From: Vanilla planifolia
Taxonomy: Eukaryota; Streptophyta; Magnoliopsida; Asparagales; Orchidaceae
Direction of reading: 5' to 3'
Length of the DNA stretch: 64,000 bases
Assembly: GCA_023846275.1 (NCBI GenBank)
Contig: JAIUJO010000187.1
Span: forward strand, 248,902 to 312,901
Shown here: one piece after another, positions 25,001 through 36,690 of the stretch
Numbering within the stretch: position 1 is the stretch's first letter
How the letters are laid out: the number at the start of each line of letters is the position of its first letter
Program-made: the position numbers and the translations under genes
Notes under the pieces: generated by a model
The model's database searches: none
Told to the model about the DNA's origin: nothing
The model's input: only the letters and a program-made list of their open reading frames with translations

Positions 25001-25010
25001 TAGCAATTCT

Positions 25011-26013
25011 AGGAAGAGAGTTAAACAAATCTGTTTAGCAAGCCCAAGCAAAACATTTGGATGACTTCGAGTACGTTTTTTATTACACTTCTTCATTTAA
25101 TATTGTGCTTTCAAAACTAATTTATTAAATTGCTAGTTATTGTTTGATATTAAAAGGATAATGGTACATAATACTTAAGCTTATTTTGACCATACATTCT
25201 CTTAATCTATTTAAACCTTGAGCTGCAGTCCCAGATGGCTTTTATTAAAAAAAATTTAGAAAATTGAGGGAAAATTTGTTAAAGGAGAACTAAAAATGTA
25301 AATTTAATTCATTAATAATAATAGGACTTGTGTGAGTCATAACCCTAATTGTGACTCTTTGTTGCACCTCAAAATTATTACGTTATGGTAACATTTAATA
25401 TTAATGCTACAAGAGATTGTTTTTCTATTGGATTTGAAAAACTTGCCATGAAAGGGCTATAGAAACCTTTGCATTAAGAGAGCAACTTTGGAACCCCAAT
25501 TATTATGAAGAAAAAAGAGATCTAAGCAAAAAGTAAGGTAAAAGAGGAGAAATCCACTAGCTTGAAGAGAAGGATACTTTCTTATTTGAGTTGGCAATTG
25601 CACAACTCAAGTGGAAGGATCATCCACAAAAATATGTAGACTAAAACTAGAACATATCAGGCTAAAATTGTTAATTTCAATATAACATGCATGATAATAG
25701 GTTTTGGCCATAATAAAGAGAATTTCTATTATAATTTTCCTTAACAAAGAACTAGTTTAAATGATTAAGATGACTCCATGATGCTATGAACAACTTTATA
25801 CCATGATCATCTTATATCATGGTGAAATGAATTATGATAAGGGAAGATGCTAATTCTTTTAATATTATAGAAGCTTTTATACTACCATATGTTTTATGAA
25901 CATAAAATTTCATAAATTTTATCTTTTTGCAAACACTAATTCTTGACTTCTTATTGCCAAAACTGTTTATTGCATCATGCAAGAATTATAGCCTAATTTC
26001 CTTTCTAAACTAA
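25011..26013. other. Probable LTR-bearing stretch between two gypsy fossils
   Basis: No coding similarity was seen. Because a primer-site-like sequence starts at 26,014, the DNA just left of it should be the end of a 5' LTR. Part of the stretch may also be the 3' LTR of the chromovirus that ends near 25,010. I could not find the two edges. Confidence 0.4.
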
Positions 26014-26025
26014 TGGTATAAGAGA
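26014..26025 (+). promoter_or_regulatory. Primer-binding-site-like sequence (initiator Met tRNA type)
   Basis: 'tggtataagaga' matches 'TGGTATCAGAGC', the standard plant retrotransposon primer site complementary to initiator methionine tRNA, at 10 of 12 positions. It marks the start of an internal region on the + strand. Confidence 0.55.
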
Positions 26026-28395
26026 ACTTATTGAGATCTCGTTAGATCCTAAATGGCTTTATGACAGCTAGTAGATCTTTATTTTCTACTTTAGAAACTT
26101 TGGACTCTTAGATTTATGCCTTACAAGAAATATATAGATTTATGAAGCACTCAGATCGACAAGTAAGAAAACGTTGAGTTGAGCCATATGCAATTGTTAG
26201 GAGTTAAGATTAGGAAAGGGTTCGCAAGATGGTAGATTATCTTGGTGATGCATGATTGTTGAATAGAGAGGTTTAGATTTTCTTAAAAATCCAACAATGT
26301 TTAAGTGTATGGGCTCGATTACATTTACCTTCGCATTAAAAAAAATTTACGGCTTTTGATGAGCTCTTAGATTAACATTTGAAAGCAAATGAGGCCATAA
26401 GTAGCTATAACAATACAAATTTATGGTTGAGTACCTCTCAGATAATGGATATTGAGGTAAGGTCGATCTTGGATTTTTTCATAATGATCTTTAAGATTAA
26501 GTTTAATCATGTGAAACACATCAAAGATTTGAGGAACATTAGTGCTAGGCCTTATTTTTGATGGGCTATTACTTTTAATGTCAAATGATAATTAGGTTGA
26601 GGAATCTCTGAGTTATAACCTTAAGAGAGATGCTATGAATTAGCCTACATGAAAAATAGTTCCCATAAAGTTTAGCCAAGACAAACCTTGGAAATATGAG
26701 TAAGTCCTGTAAGTCTACTAATCTTAAAATGCATGAGTTGGACTCCTTAGATGGTATTATAGTGATATGATTAGCAAAGAGGTGACAATTAGGAATGGTG
26801 CAATGGCTCATGTTATCTTAATAGGTATGTAGAGTCACTAATAAAACTTACGTAAACCAAATTTTGAAAAGAATTCCCTTAACTGGTGCCTAAGGCTTAA
26901 AGCAAAGTTTATGGTGTTAATGAAAGATCAAGTGCAAGGTTAGATAAGAAAAAATGCCTTAGTGACGTTTCAAATATAAAGAAGGCTAAAAAGTAAGTTA
27001 TATGCATAAAATCTAAGAGGTCTGAAAATCCTAAAAAGCTAAGCATAGTTTTGATAAAACCTTAGGATCACCTGACATAAAAAATTATGGCTTAAGAGGA
27101 AACTCAAGTTAACCTCAAATAGTTTGTCAAGGAGATTTTAAAGTAGTTGTTAAAAGATTATCATAGGTTGTCATATATAGAGTAATCCTTTAGCACTTAT
27201 ATAAAGAACACAATAACAAGAACTTAATAAAGTGCTTTAATGATTGCAAAGATTGAAGCATAAAGTTGTGATGAAGTAGACCAAACGTTTTTGAATCCAT
27301 AGACCAGGTAGAAGATGAGATGCTCTTATAGGCAGACTTTAAGGTGCCACAATGCAAGAGTAGACTCCCTAGATATAGCATTCAATATTTAACGATCATA
27401 TACTCCTATGTTTTGATAGGGTGTCAATTTCCTTTTGTGATTCGTACTAGGAAAGGGGCATTCCATTTCATATGATTATACGCCATTTCTTTAGAAGTGT
27501 TAGTCATTTGATTACATACTCCAAAAATTGCTTACTACCACATAGCTATTGAGCACATCTCAAGGACTACGGATGTGATAGATACATTATAAAGGAGTGC
27601 ATATGTTTATTGATAACCCTTCATAGTTGTTAAGTTACTAACTATTGTAACTAAATACCCTAATTACATGATAATAGATTCTAAATATGACTTAGTGTTA
27701 AACTTTCTTCTAAGCATCAAGGGACACCAAATTGATAGTGGGACACTCGTCCATATGTTTAGCTAAGTCATTAAATAAGATGGTTACAACAATTAGAGAG
27801 GTTACATTTGATACTAAATAAGTTATGGCTCTTAGTGTTCATTGAAAAGGATAGAGATCAATGCAATTGTTTTGTGACAGCATCATAGCGTTTGTATTTG
27901 TTCTACTTTGTAAGCAAGAAAACTCTACTGCTATAATTTTAAAAAGGTCTTGTGTCTTAGTAGTGTTGATAATTTAGCATTTTATTTCATGAGGTCTTAG
28001 TTGTAGTGATGATGTTTCCTTTATAGTAAATGTTATATATAGGTTTCATAGTTGTATCAAATTTTTAATAGGTTCAATTTTTAGTTGGGTTAATCTTTTA
28101 TATTTTTCTTTTAAATGGTTCATATTTCACTATGAATGGTTTGTGCATCATGGTGATGTGTTCACACTATTTAATGTGTATGGAGTTTATGAAATGTTTT
28201 GGCAGGATTGCATTAGTACAATGTACAGTAGTGTTTAGTATATTTGTATAGGAAAGGTGATCCCATATATTGATTAGTTAGTCGACTAGTCCATAAAAGA
28301 ATGGGATTCACTCAAGCCTAGACAACTTTTCCATGATTACCATATTTGAGTACGACTTTTATTTTGAAAAGAAAGTAATTGAGGGGAGGATTTCT
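26014..28395 (+). mobile_element. Probable second Ty3/gypsy fossil, forward, mostly unreadable
   Basis: It begins with a primer-site-like sequence. A forward open piece at 26,379-26,561 (60 codons) holds 'FFIMIFKIKF' and 'HVKHIKDLRN', resembling the 'F-x-x-x-F-x-x-K-F-x-x-x-x-V-x-x-x-K-x-x-E-L-x-x-L' core of gypsy gag. A Lys/Ser-rich region follows at about 26,930-27,060, as after many gags. A purine-rich 'ttgaggggaggattt' at about 28,379-28,393 could be its polypurine tract. No RT or integrase was recognised, so the family call is tentative and the element is broken throughout. Confidence 0.4.
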
Positions 28396-28899
28396 GACAG
28401 TATACATCAATCAATGCATGGCTTTCACTACATTGGAGAATTTATGAAAAAATGTTGCTAAAAAGGTCATGGTGTGATATAACTAGTGGAATTATTAAGC
28501 CTTTGCTTTATGCATAAGTGGAACTTAAATTATAGTAATCAATCTTGTGTACATGTTAAATAATTCTACCTTATGTTTTATACATCAAGGCTAGCATTAC
28601 AATATGCAAGCTATTCAATATCAACTACTTAGATTAAAAATATGTGTTTAACCACATACTGTTTTATTTATTCACATAACTTTTCTATCATACAAAAGAA
28701 CGTAGTATATCATACTTGTACGATTTAGTCCTCTTTACTAAAAAGTGAAAGGATTTTGGATAAAAATGTTATAATGTTGTCATAAAAATATGTTGTTATT
28801 TATCTTATTATAGGAATTGTTTTGTTAAGCTTAGAAGTGTAAACTCAATAAGATAATTATATCATACATGTACAATCTAAGAAATCATGTTGTATGATA
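28396..28899. other. Unassigned stretch with a small imperfect hairpin
   Basis: There is no coding similarity. 'tatcatac-tgtac-at-ta' occurs twice, near 28,709 and 28,860, and the second copy forms the left arm of an imperfect inverted repeat at about 28,855-28,901. It could be an old LTR or a small non-autonomous DNA element; the sequence does not decide. Confidence 0.35.
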
Positions 28900-29099
28900 A
28901 TTAAAAATAAGAAAAATATTTTAAAGTTGTACATCTTACGATATGTTCATTAGAATAGTAATTTTATGATAAATTTATGAATTTAAAATGGAATTGCTGG
29001 ATTGAAGGTTTGTCAAAAAATACAACCTCTATGTGCTTATCAGCTTCATATGATCTATTTGTTTTACTCGTAAAAGTTATCATTCGGCATTTTAACTGC

Positions 29100-29800
29100 C
29101 ACTAAAAGTGGTGGAGATTACTTCCAGTCTATGCCTCATCGAAATAAGCCTTCCCCTAATTAAGAATTGCTCATTCTTCCACTTTGATGTCTTTTGCTTT
29201 AGTTTTTTTAATTATTTTGGAAGTAGTTATTTTTTTATACCAGTTTAAAGATGAAAATATAGATATTTAATTGGGAAATTAACTCTCTAAAAGTCAAAAT
29301 TTTAACTAAATTTCTTTTGAAACCACCTTACACTTTTTTGTAACAAATAACTTTCCTTTTTATTAATTTAATTGATGTCTAGGTGTTCCTTGATACTCTT
29401 TCAATAGAATCTAAATCCTAGATATTTTCTTTTGCCCCTTTCAATAGAGTCTTACCCTTCTCCTACATATGTTATTGTTAATCAATCCCATGGTTGAGCA
29501 TTGTGTGAGATGTTTTTCATGATTTTGAAGATCATTTAGAGCATTACAGAAAAACTTCTTTTGCTAATATCAATAGCAATAGAGAAATTGGGTTCCATTA
29601 CTTAAGCCCACTTAAACAGTTCAAAAAACATTGTCCCATGATGATAGAGATCTGAAAGATGCCAAGAATAGTAAGAACTAAATCGATACATTTTTAGAAA
29701 AATTTAATTTTCTGAGAACCGAAGCAAAGAAATTTGAAGCAATAGCATGATATACACTAATTAAATGTACTTTAGCATGCAATTCTTCTCTCTTAATTTC
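29100..29800 (-). pseudogene. LINE reverse transcriptase, middle part
   Basis: A reverse frame holds the block 'KIKFF-KCIDLVLTILG' followed by 'FQISIIMGQCF' and 'NPISLLLLILAKEVF'. These match the 'V-L-x-x-x-G-F-x-x-x-x-I-x-x-I', 'x-x-S-I-x-V-N-G' and 'G-L-R-Q-G-D-P-L-S-P-x-L-F-I-L' motifs of L1 RT. The conserved Gly-Asp of 'Q-G-D-P' is altered. The catalytic 'F-A-D-D' to the left was not found. Confidence 0.72.
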
Positions 29801-30699
29801 ATGTTCAATGACCAAATTAATTCTTGACCTAATTGAATATTATTTATAATCTCTCCTCCTTTTTATAAAACCTACTTATTCAAGTGAAATATTTTTACAA
29901 AGAAAGTGCAAAAGGGTGTGAGTAGTTTCATAAATACCATTTTATGAAATTACACATACAAATTGTCCTATAATCATTAAAGGATTATAGATTCCTATTA
30001 GTTTTGGATTCAATTCTAAATTTTCATTACGATTCCATTAAGAACGGGTTAGCCTCATAACTAAAGAAACATTGTATTTTAAAACAATCCATATTAGATT
30101 GCTATGTTGATTCATTTAAAACATAATCTCTTATATCTAGTCGATTATACTCTATCTCATTAACTCCATATTGTCTGACTCAATAATTTTAAAGGGATGC
30201 AACTAAGAAGATTTTCATTTTACAAATAAATGAAAATAAGTATTAATTTCTTATAATGATGAACTGTTGTCTGTTAATCTTTTTCTTCCTACAAAATGAA
30301 TAGTCCCAAAATATCTTTAATGTAATTTATATTAAATCAGGTTCTTTTTTGCTCTTCCATAATATAGAGATCTTGCTCTTTTAATCCCAATCTATAAGCT
30401 ATTTCTCTTTTTCCTTTTGAAACCAATACACCTCCTCTTTAGTAGTTACATCAAATAAGTAATCATTACCTTTAAGAAGCTCACCTATTACACTCCCACT
30501 TTGGTAAGATTTAGATTTTTCATCTTTTAAATTTAGAAATTCTTCATCATATTTGATATGCTCAAAAATATTTTCAAAATCTCTATTTATTCTACTACTT
30601 CAAATATTCATTAAACCTCTTTAGCTTGATGGACAAAGCTTCAAACTTATGTAATCCCAACTCCTTGCAATAGTTTTTGTGAATGTATCATGACTAAGC

Positions 30700-31150
30700 T
30701 ACTTATCTTAAAATCTAAATTGTTTCAACTTTGAGGCCAACGTGATTATCAGTTTTAGCACTTATGGAGTGAAATCTGAGCCTATTTAGCAAAGATGTTC
30801 TATAACGGATGTAAAACTAAATCTTACCAACCTATATTCCTTAAAGCTCTATCCACCTTCCCATAACCATCCCCTACTTTATTTCCTAGCCAATGCGAAT
30901 GAAGAGCCAATTAATAGGCCTTTTATCCTACATTGATTTATTTAATCTAAGAAGTCCTACACCTCCTCCAACCATACGAAGGAGCTCCCCTTGTATTCAT
31001 CCATTGACGCAAATATATCGATATCATCTCCCATAAGCAAAGAGTTACAAATAATCACTACCACGTTATAGAGGGTTTCCAAACACATTCGTTTTATAGT
31101 AAGAGATTTTTGTTTAAATAATGGAGTAATGAACATATAAATCTCATGTT
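30700..31150 (-). pseudogene. LINE endonuclease domain, C-terminal part
   Basis: Reverse frames contain 'MGDDIDIFASMDEYKGSSF', corresponding to the 'G-D-F-N' motif and the following 'K-x-G-G' of the endonuclease/exonuclease/phosphatase fold. 'VDRALRNIG' about 90 codons later corresponds to the 'L-D-R-x-L-x-N' motif near its end. The second Asp and the Asn of the G-D-F-N motif have been replaced, so the fragment would not be catalytic even if expressed. Confidence 0.72.
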
Positions 31151-34100
31151 GACCATTTCATTATTAAAGGAATGAATTTCTGAATATTAATCATCATTCT
31201 GCAATTGAATTCATCCATTTGAAACACCCTAATTTTACAAGATGTGCTACAAGCATAATGATATAGTTGCTAACTCTTTATCAGCTCAAACCATTATATT
31301 AATTTATGAAATAGGAATAACGAACAATCAAACTTAAATGTTTTACATCAAAATGATTCTCAACATAGGAAACTAAGATTTTTTTTACTCTTTTGATATT
31401 CTTTACTATACTGTTATTCATTCTTGATTAATTAAATCACTATTTGAATTGAATAAAAGCTTTTATGGGATGCTTTTGAAACCCTAGACTTGTCTTTAAC
31501 TTTGTATAAATTCCACTTAATAAGCCTTTTAGAATGGAATGAATTCTTCCTCTTTTAACTGAATTAGTAAAGGAACTTTGGTCATCTCATGGAGCTCCGT
31601 ACTAAATCTTTTCAATGATTAAGCAACACCGAATTAGCTACTTGAGAAAGATTAAAGAATCAATAGAACCTTTGAAGTGTGGGAACAAAGGTTACACAAG
31701 AATAATGGTAGGACTTTGAGAGTGTCTAAAGAATATAGGTTGAGGGTGTTAATAATTCTAAATGGGTTATAGGAGAGTGATTCTTGAGTAATATATGTAA
31801 TCCATAAGCTTCAAAATGATGAAGAATCATTTGGCGGAACCCTAGGCTTCAATCTTATGAGAAGTCCATTGTTCAGCATACTAAAATTGAGGAAGTTTTA
31901 GGATAGTTAAACAAACAATAAGGGACCCTTGAGATGAATAAAACATAATTAGTTTAATGCAATGCCTAAACAATGAAGGCTAAGATATTACATGTATCAT
32001 GATGAATCTATTTGATTCATTGACAAATGATTATTTACAATTAGATTTGTTTAAAAACTATGTGGCTTTTTCTTGGGCATGTTTTTAAAATTTCCATAGA
32101 GTTGATCTCAAAATCTTACTTATATCTCCTTTTCTTATTTATCCTTACATTTGAATTTGTATTGCTTCATTATGAATATTTTTTTGCAATCCTTTCTTCT
32201 TATGTAATTCTATCATGAAGAGATTCTAATTCCATTTATTAATTATACTAATTAGTAGCACTAGTGTTGTGTTTGTATTATAGAGTTATGCTTTTTCTAT
32301 AGTAGCCTTGGTAGTATCTAAGGAAGTTATCATATTTCACCTTTTGAATGAAGAAATTTGAAACTCCATACTTTTTTTTTATTCTTACTCTAGTGTAAAA
32401 ATATTTTAATAAATCCACCTCATTGATTGCTAACCAACACTTAGCAACATCAACTTTGACAAGGTTTCTATGACCTTTAATCAAGTTAGATGGTAGGAGC
32501 ATTTTAATAGAGTACAACTTTGTTGCTGAGGTGAAGCAGTAGCTACTCAAAAGAAGTTGGTAATAGAGTTAGAGTGTTCTTTGTTAAAATGAAAGTCCAA
32601 ATTTCACTTCAAGGCTCTCATTTAAAAACCAATACTATTCCACACCTAAACTAAAAAAGCAATGTAATTAGCTTAACTCCAAAGATAGTGTGATTAACAT
32701 GTGTTGGCTATCAAGATATCCAATTATGAAATACTTCACAAAACAATCTTACTAAAAGCTACAAAGATTATTTCAATTATAGAATTCAATGAGAAAATTT
32801 CCCAATTAAAAAATGTTGGATAAGGCTACAATTCTAAGAATTTCATCCTCAATAAATATGACTTCAATCTAACCATTAAAACTTGTACGTTCGATTCTAA
32901 CTAGAGTTCAATCGTTTGCCTTCCCAAAAGTATGTTCAATAGTTATCACAATCACACACTATAGGTTGTGCATACTAATATACAATAATGAAAACAAAGA
33001 GATGATGTAGGGCTTACAAGTACATTGTAAGATAATGAGGCTACTCATTTTTTTCATTGGAAAATTTGAAACCTTTGCTACCAAGAAAAATAACATAACC
33101 ACTAAATGTTTTATTTACATTCATATGTATGACATATAAATTACAAGCATCTAACATAAGTAAAACAAATTCATGGGAATAGAAACGTAGTGTGACAAAA
33201 GTGAAGTCATTTTTAATATTTAACCCAATATATATTATGCTAGCAAAAAGATAATCTACTAACAAAAGATTGTAAAATATTAGAACCATTATCAAATGAG
33301 AATATAAACAATAAACATGGGGAGCTCATTATCAAGAAATTCTTTTTCAATATGATAGTCTTGTGTTTTATTAAAGGATAGTGTTTCAAAGAAGGGATGA
33401 TTATGAAAATTATAAACTTAAACATTTTAAAATATGGTATAATGGAAAGTTTTTCAATTTATTAATGGATTTTTAAAAAGGTTTATTTTAGAAGAAATTA
33501 TTAACATTGAAAACCATTGTGTGGCGGCACAATAATGAAACATTAGGAAATGAATATCAAGCTCTTTAATCAACTTAGATTTGCATTCCCTCCCAGAAAA
33601 AATGTTAGAGAAAAATACTAAAAATCTTTTGTAAAATCTAATAGATTGTTACCTACCACTAAGAAAAAGATTGTGCATCCTAGCCAACAATGCCATATAA
33701 TTATGAGGCAAAAGAGCTCTACTGACAATAAAAAATCTTGCAACACTTGTCATAAGTACTTACAAATATTCATGAAAAACTCTTATGGTAAGAGACAAAT
33801 AAAATGAGCAATACATTATCCAAACAATGTGACAAAGCAAACATATACAATCTTAATGAAAAGCTATCATAACCCATATCAATTTAAGAAAGGGGCACAC
33901 AAAATTAAAAGTTAAGAAATGTGAGGGAGTTAAATTGTTTAGTTCAATGGAAGTAAATATGTAGCAATGTGCAAACGAGATCAATGTGCAATGAAATGAT
34001 GACTGCATGTTGAAGGATAGTGATTCAAACATCCTTATTCTTCTTCTAATTCTTTTCTTAAAGATTGATTATCTTCTAATGAAATTTTTATTCAATGATT

Positions 34101-34429
34101 TGTAAATTGAGAAAGATGCATGACTTGAGCAAGGAGCAATAATGATGGAAAGATGATTTTTAAACATTTCAATATCCAACATAACCTCATAAAACCTATT
34201 AGCTTATGTAAATTGTTACAGGTTTTAGATGCTAATACTAATATATATGGGTCAACAAAGTCCTTCACCAAGTGTTACTGAATCACAAATTTCACATGGG
34301 TGAAGTAAACATGATCTTTCAACATGATAGACCTATTCGTCATTGAGAAGCACGATCTAAACTCATTTAAGGAAAACCATCAACAAATAAAAGTAATGGT
34401 GTTTTTCATACAAAAATAGTGATGTAAAT
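31151..34429. other. Unassigned AT-rich stretch
   Basis: I found no domain. The longest open piece is on the reverse strand at 32,278-32,550 (90 codons, basic, with 'VDVAKCWLAINEVDLL'). It resembles no family I can name and has no promoter or start context that sets it apart. The reverse-strand open pieces at 33,041-33,295 and 33,240-33,425 are also unrecognised. The part next to 31,150 should hold the rest of the LINE (endonuclease N-terminus and ORF1), but it is too decayed to read. Confidence 0.5.
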
Positions 34430-35620
34430 GTGAAGGGTGTAATAAAAATATTCAAAATAATAGTGGTACACATAGTATTACAAAAATATATAATAAAAAT
34501 TTTGAATGAAATATAATTATCAAATTATACAAATAAAACATCATTGATAATTAAAAATATATTTATTTAAGAGAAAAGGGACATGCTTAGCATTTAAGTC
34601 ATTAAAAAAATATCAGGGAAATAATAATATTAAGTTATTTAAAAAAATACAAGCATAAAAGTTATCCCTATCAAATGAAAATGCATAATTGTAACTAAAT
34701 AAAAGTATAGTAATATTTAAAAAAAAAATGGTTAATAATTTGCAAAAAAAATGTCTATTAAAATATTTATAATATATATTTCGTTAACATTCTTTCATTG
34801 AAAATTACCAAAAGGAGAAAAAATGTTCCTTTCAAATTTATGCAACTTAACATCTACAACACTACATGTAATTCGATGTTCTTATTGGCAAGGTAAGGTT
34901 GTTAGACCCTTGATAAAAACTAGAAAGGATTTGAAATTGTATTAAAAAAGTATAAAAAAATAATGAAACATTTGAAAATATTTACTTTCTTTAGTATAAA
35001 TAACAAATAGAAAATAAAAAATATGTTAATGAAAAACTATATTCTAATCTTGATATTAAACATTCAAAATCTATGAAATTATGTTTATAGTTGATAATAA
35101 ATATTTCAATAAGTAATACAAAAATGTTTCTTAATGAATATATATTAAATTCTTGAAAGTTAGAAATTCCTTAAAGAGGAATGCTTAAATATTCAAAGTG
35201 ATAAGGTTATATATCAATGTAATATTATAGACAAATAAAATCTTTTTTGCATATGTGTTTAAAGAAATAGTAATGTGATAGAAAAAATATACTACATTAT
35301 ACAAATAAAAATTATATAAAATTTTAATATGTCAATGTAATCATTGTAAAGAAAATTTTAGATGTTCATAGCAAACTAAAAATTTTCTATAGTAATTTTT
35401 ATTTTCTCATAATGCTTATGACACTTTTTACTTTGTAGTAATTATGCATTTTTTTACATCTAATTTTTATTCACATATTTTTTAATGAAATGAATGTCTT
35501 TGTTTATCACTATGAACTTCATTAACTCATGAAGCTTTACAATTTTCTCGAAGAATAGTCAAGCAATGTGCTAGGCATTGGGCATCTTAAAGAAGAGCAT
35601 GAATATAGCCATTTGAATTA
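34430..35620. repeat. A-rich dispersed repeat, copy 1
   Basis: It aligns by eye with 57,600-58,650 in the same orientation. Shared landmarks in order are 'gagaaaagggacatgcttag' or its relative, 'atgcataattgtaac', 'aataatttgcaaaaaaaatg', 'taacaaatagaaaataaa', 'atattcaaagtgat', 'catagcaaactaaa' or 'catagctaggcaaa', 'ttttattttc' and 'atgcttatgacac'. The + strand is strongly A-rich over the first 900 bp. It has no coding similarity. It could be an LTR, since it lies just left of a reverse-strand gypsy fragment where that element's 3' LTR would be, or an unrelated repeat. Confidence 0.62.
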
Positions 35621-36159
35621 ATTGATCAACTATTCATGAAGATAGTGCCAAGCCTTCTAATTTTTGTGGGCTTTTTAAGGATAAAATAATAATAATGTGG
35701 TCTCGTGGTCATGATGTACTAGGAATGAGGTGTAAAATCTTGGGTTTTTGTCACGATAGTTTTTTCTCACCCGAAACAACTTGCTAGCCCTTTTGCATTT
35801 ATCTCTTAAACTAAGAAATCATTAAGTAATGTTGGTAGTTTGAAAAATTTCTTACCACTAGAATGATAACCCTCTTTAATAATGTAATCAAATGAGCTCT
35901 TAATTGGATTGAAAACTTTTTTTATATAAGTTTAAAGATAGTCCAATTGGGGTACACATGAAGGAGAATTTCAAAGGTGAAGACAGAGATAGGAAATATG
36001 ATGAGTTTACATTTTTATTAAAGGCAATAGCTACCTTTTTTCAACATGAGGCATACGTTTGAGGATAAAAGTTGAGCTTAGAAGGAATTCATCCAAGTTA
36101 GCATGTTTTGGTTAAATCATCTTCTAGGAGTTGAGATACCTTAAACCACATTGGTCAGA
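35621..36159. other. Stretch downstream of the reverse gypsy fragment
   Basis: The integrase would be expected here on the reverse strand, but no motif was readable. It borders the A-rich repeat on its left. Confidence 0.35.
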
Positions 36160-36690
36160 TTAAATTAGGAATTCTTGGTAACACCTCCAACTATTTGAGG
36201 TTAAGACTATTGTACAAAATTCTTTGACATACACTAAGTATTTCTTGAATGACTCATTTAATTTGTAACTAAAAATGTTATTATGCATCCTTTTTAGCTA
36301 AGCACTACACTTTGACATCTTTGAGGTGTGGCAAAAAACTTCAAAAGGAAATAAAGAAGTCCAAAAGTTAGAGTGTAAGAGCTTGGGTCATAGATTGCTT
36401 AATCTTTTCAAATGCTTTATCAACGATGGGTATCCACTAAAAAATCTCTTTTGTGATACAATCAGTTATGGGGTTGTTATGGTACTAAGGCCCTAAACAA
36501 GTCTCTATTAGAAGTTCACTGAGACAAGAAATCTCTTAACATCATCAATGAATAGAGGTGTCTACTAATGAATTACACTTCTAATCTTGCTAAGATTTTT
36601 ATAAGCAATCTCTAAGGACTGTCAAACCTAGAAAGTTTGTATTCAATAAAAATGGCACATTTGTTGAGGGTAGTGCAGAAGTTTGTAACT
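36160..36690 (-). mobile_element. Ty3/gypsy RT end and RNase H fragment, reverse strand
   Basis: Reverse frames, reading leftward from about 36,690, show a segment like the 'V-R-S-F-x-G-L-x-x-F-Y-R-R-F' block of gypsy RT, then 'VDKAFEKIKQSMTQALTL', matching 'x-x-F-x-x-L-K-x-x-L-x-x-A-P-x-L' at the start of RNase H, then 'YKLNESFKKYLVYVKEF', matching 'S-x-K-L-x-x-x-x-x-x-Y-x-x-x-x-K-E-x-x-A'. These are close to plant gypsy elements whose RNase H continues 'L-L-P-K-E-F-x-L-Y-S-D-H'. Gag and integrase were not found near it. It is a fragment of a broken element. Confidence 0.75.

Larger units (their letters stand above)
21270..25010 (+). mobile_element. Ty3/gypsy chromovirus fossil, forward, internal region with full domain order
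   Basis: Forward frames give, in order, gag, a protease/linker region, reverse transcriptase, RNase H, integrase and a chromodomain-like tail, in the spacing normal for a gypsy polyprotein. The integrase-RT order (RT before integrase) is the gypsy signature. The chromodomain-like end places it in the chromovirus branch, most like the plant Tekay/Del group. The element is broken many times across all domains. LTRs were not identified on either side, although the 5' one should lie before 21,270 and the 3' one after 25,010. Its condition suggests an insertion tens of millions of years old, but with no LTR pair this is only a guess. Confidence 0.82.
28900..31150 (-). mobile_element. L1-type LINE ORF2 fossil, reverse strand
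   Basis: Reading leftward from about 31,130, reverse frames give the end of an apurinic endonuclease domain ('MGDDIDIFASMDEYKGSSF', where plant L1 has 'G-D-F-N-x-I-x-x-x-x-x-K-x-G-G'), then 'VDRALRNIG', then 'KEEVYWFQKEKEK-LIDWD' (the 'E-E-x-x-W-x-Q-K-S-R-x-x-W-L-x-x-G-D-x-N-x-x-F-F' linker), and at about 29,500-29,760 an RT segment with 'FQISIIMGQ' and 'NPISLLLLILAKEVF' (G-L-x-Q-G-D-P-L-S-P-x-L-F). Order and orientation are those of plant L1 ORF2. The N-terminal half of the endonuclease, ORF1 and the terminal RNase H were not found. Many stops and frame changes show it is long dead. Confidence 0.78.

Noticed and set aside
32278-32550. Reverse open frame of 90 codons with a plausible-looking protein
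   Set aside because: There is no family similarity, no supporting context and no neighbouring exon-like frames. It may be an eroded transposon piece, but I cannot support a gene.
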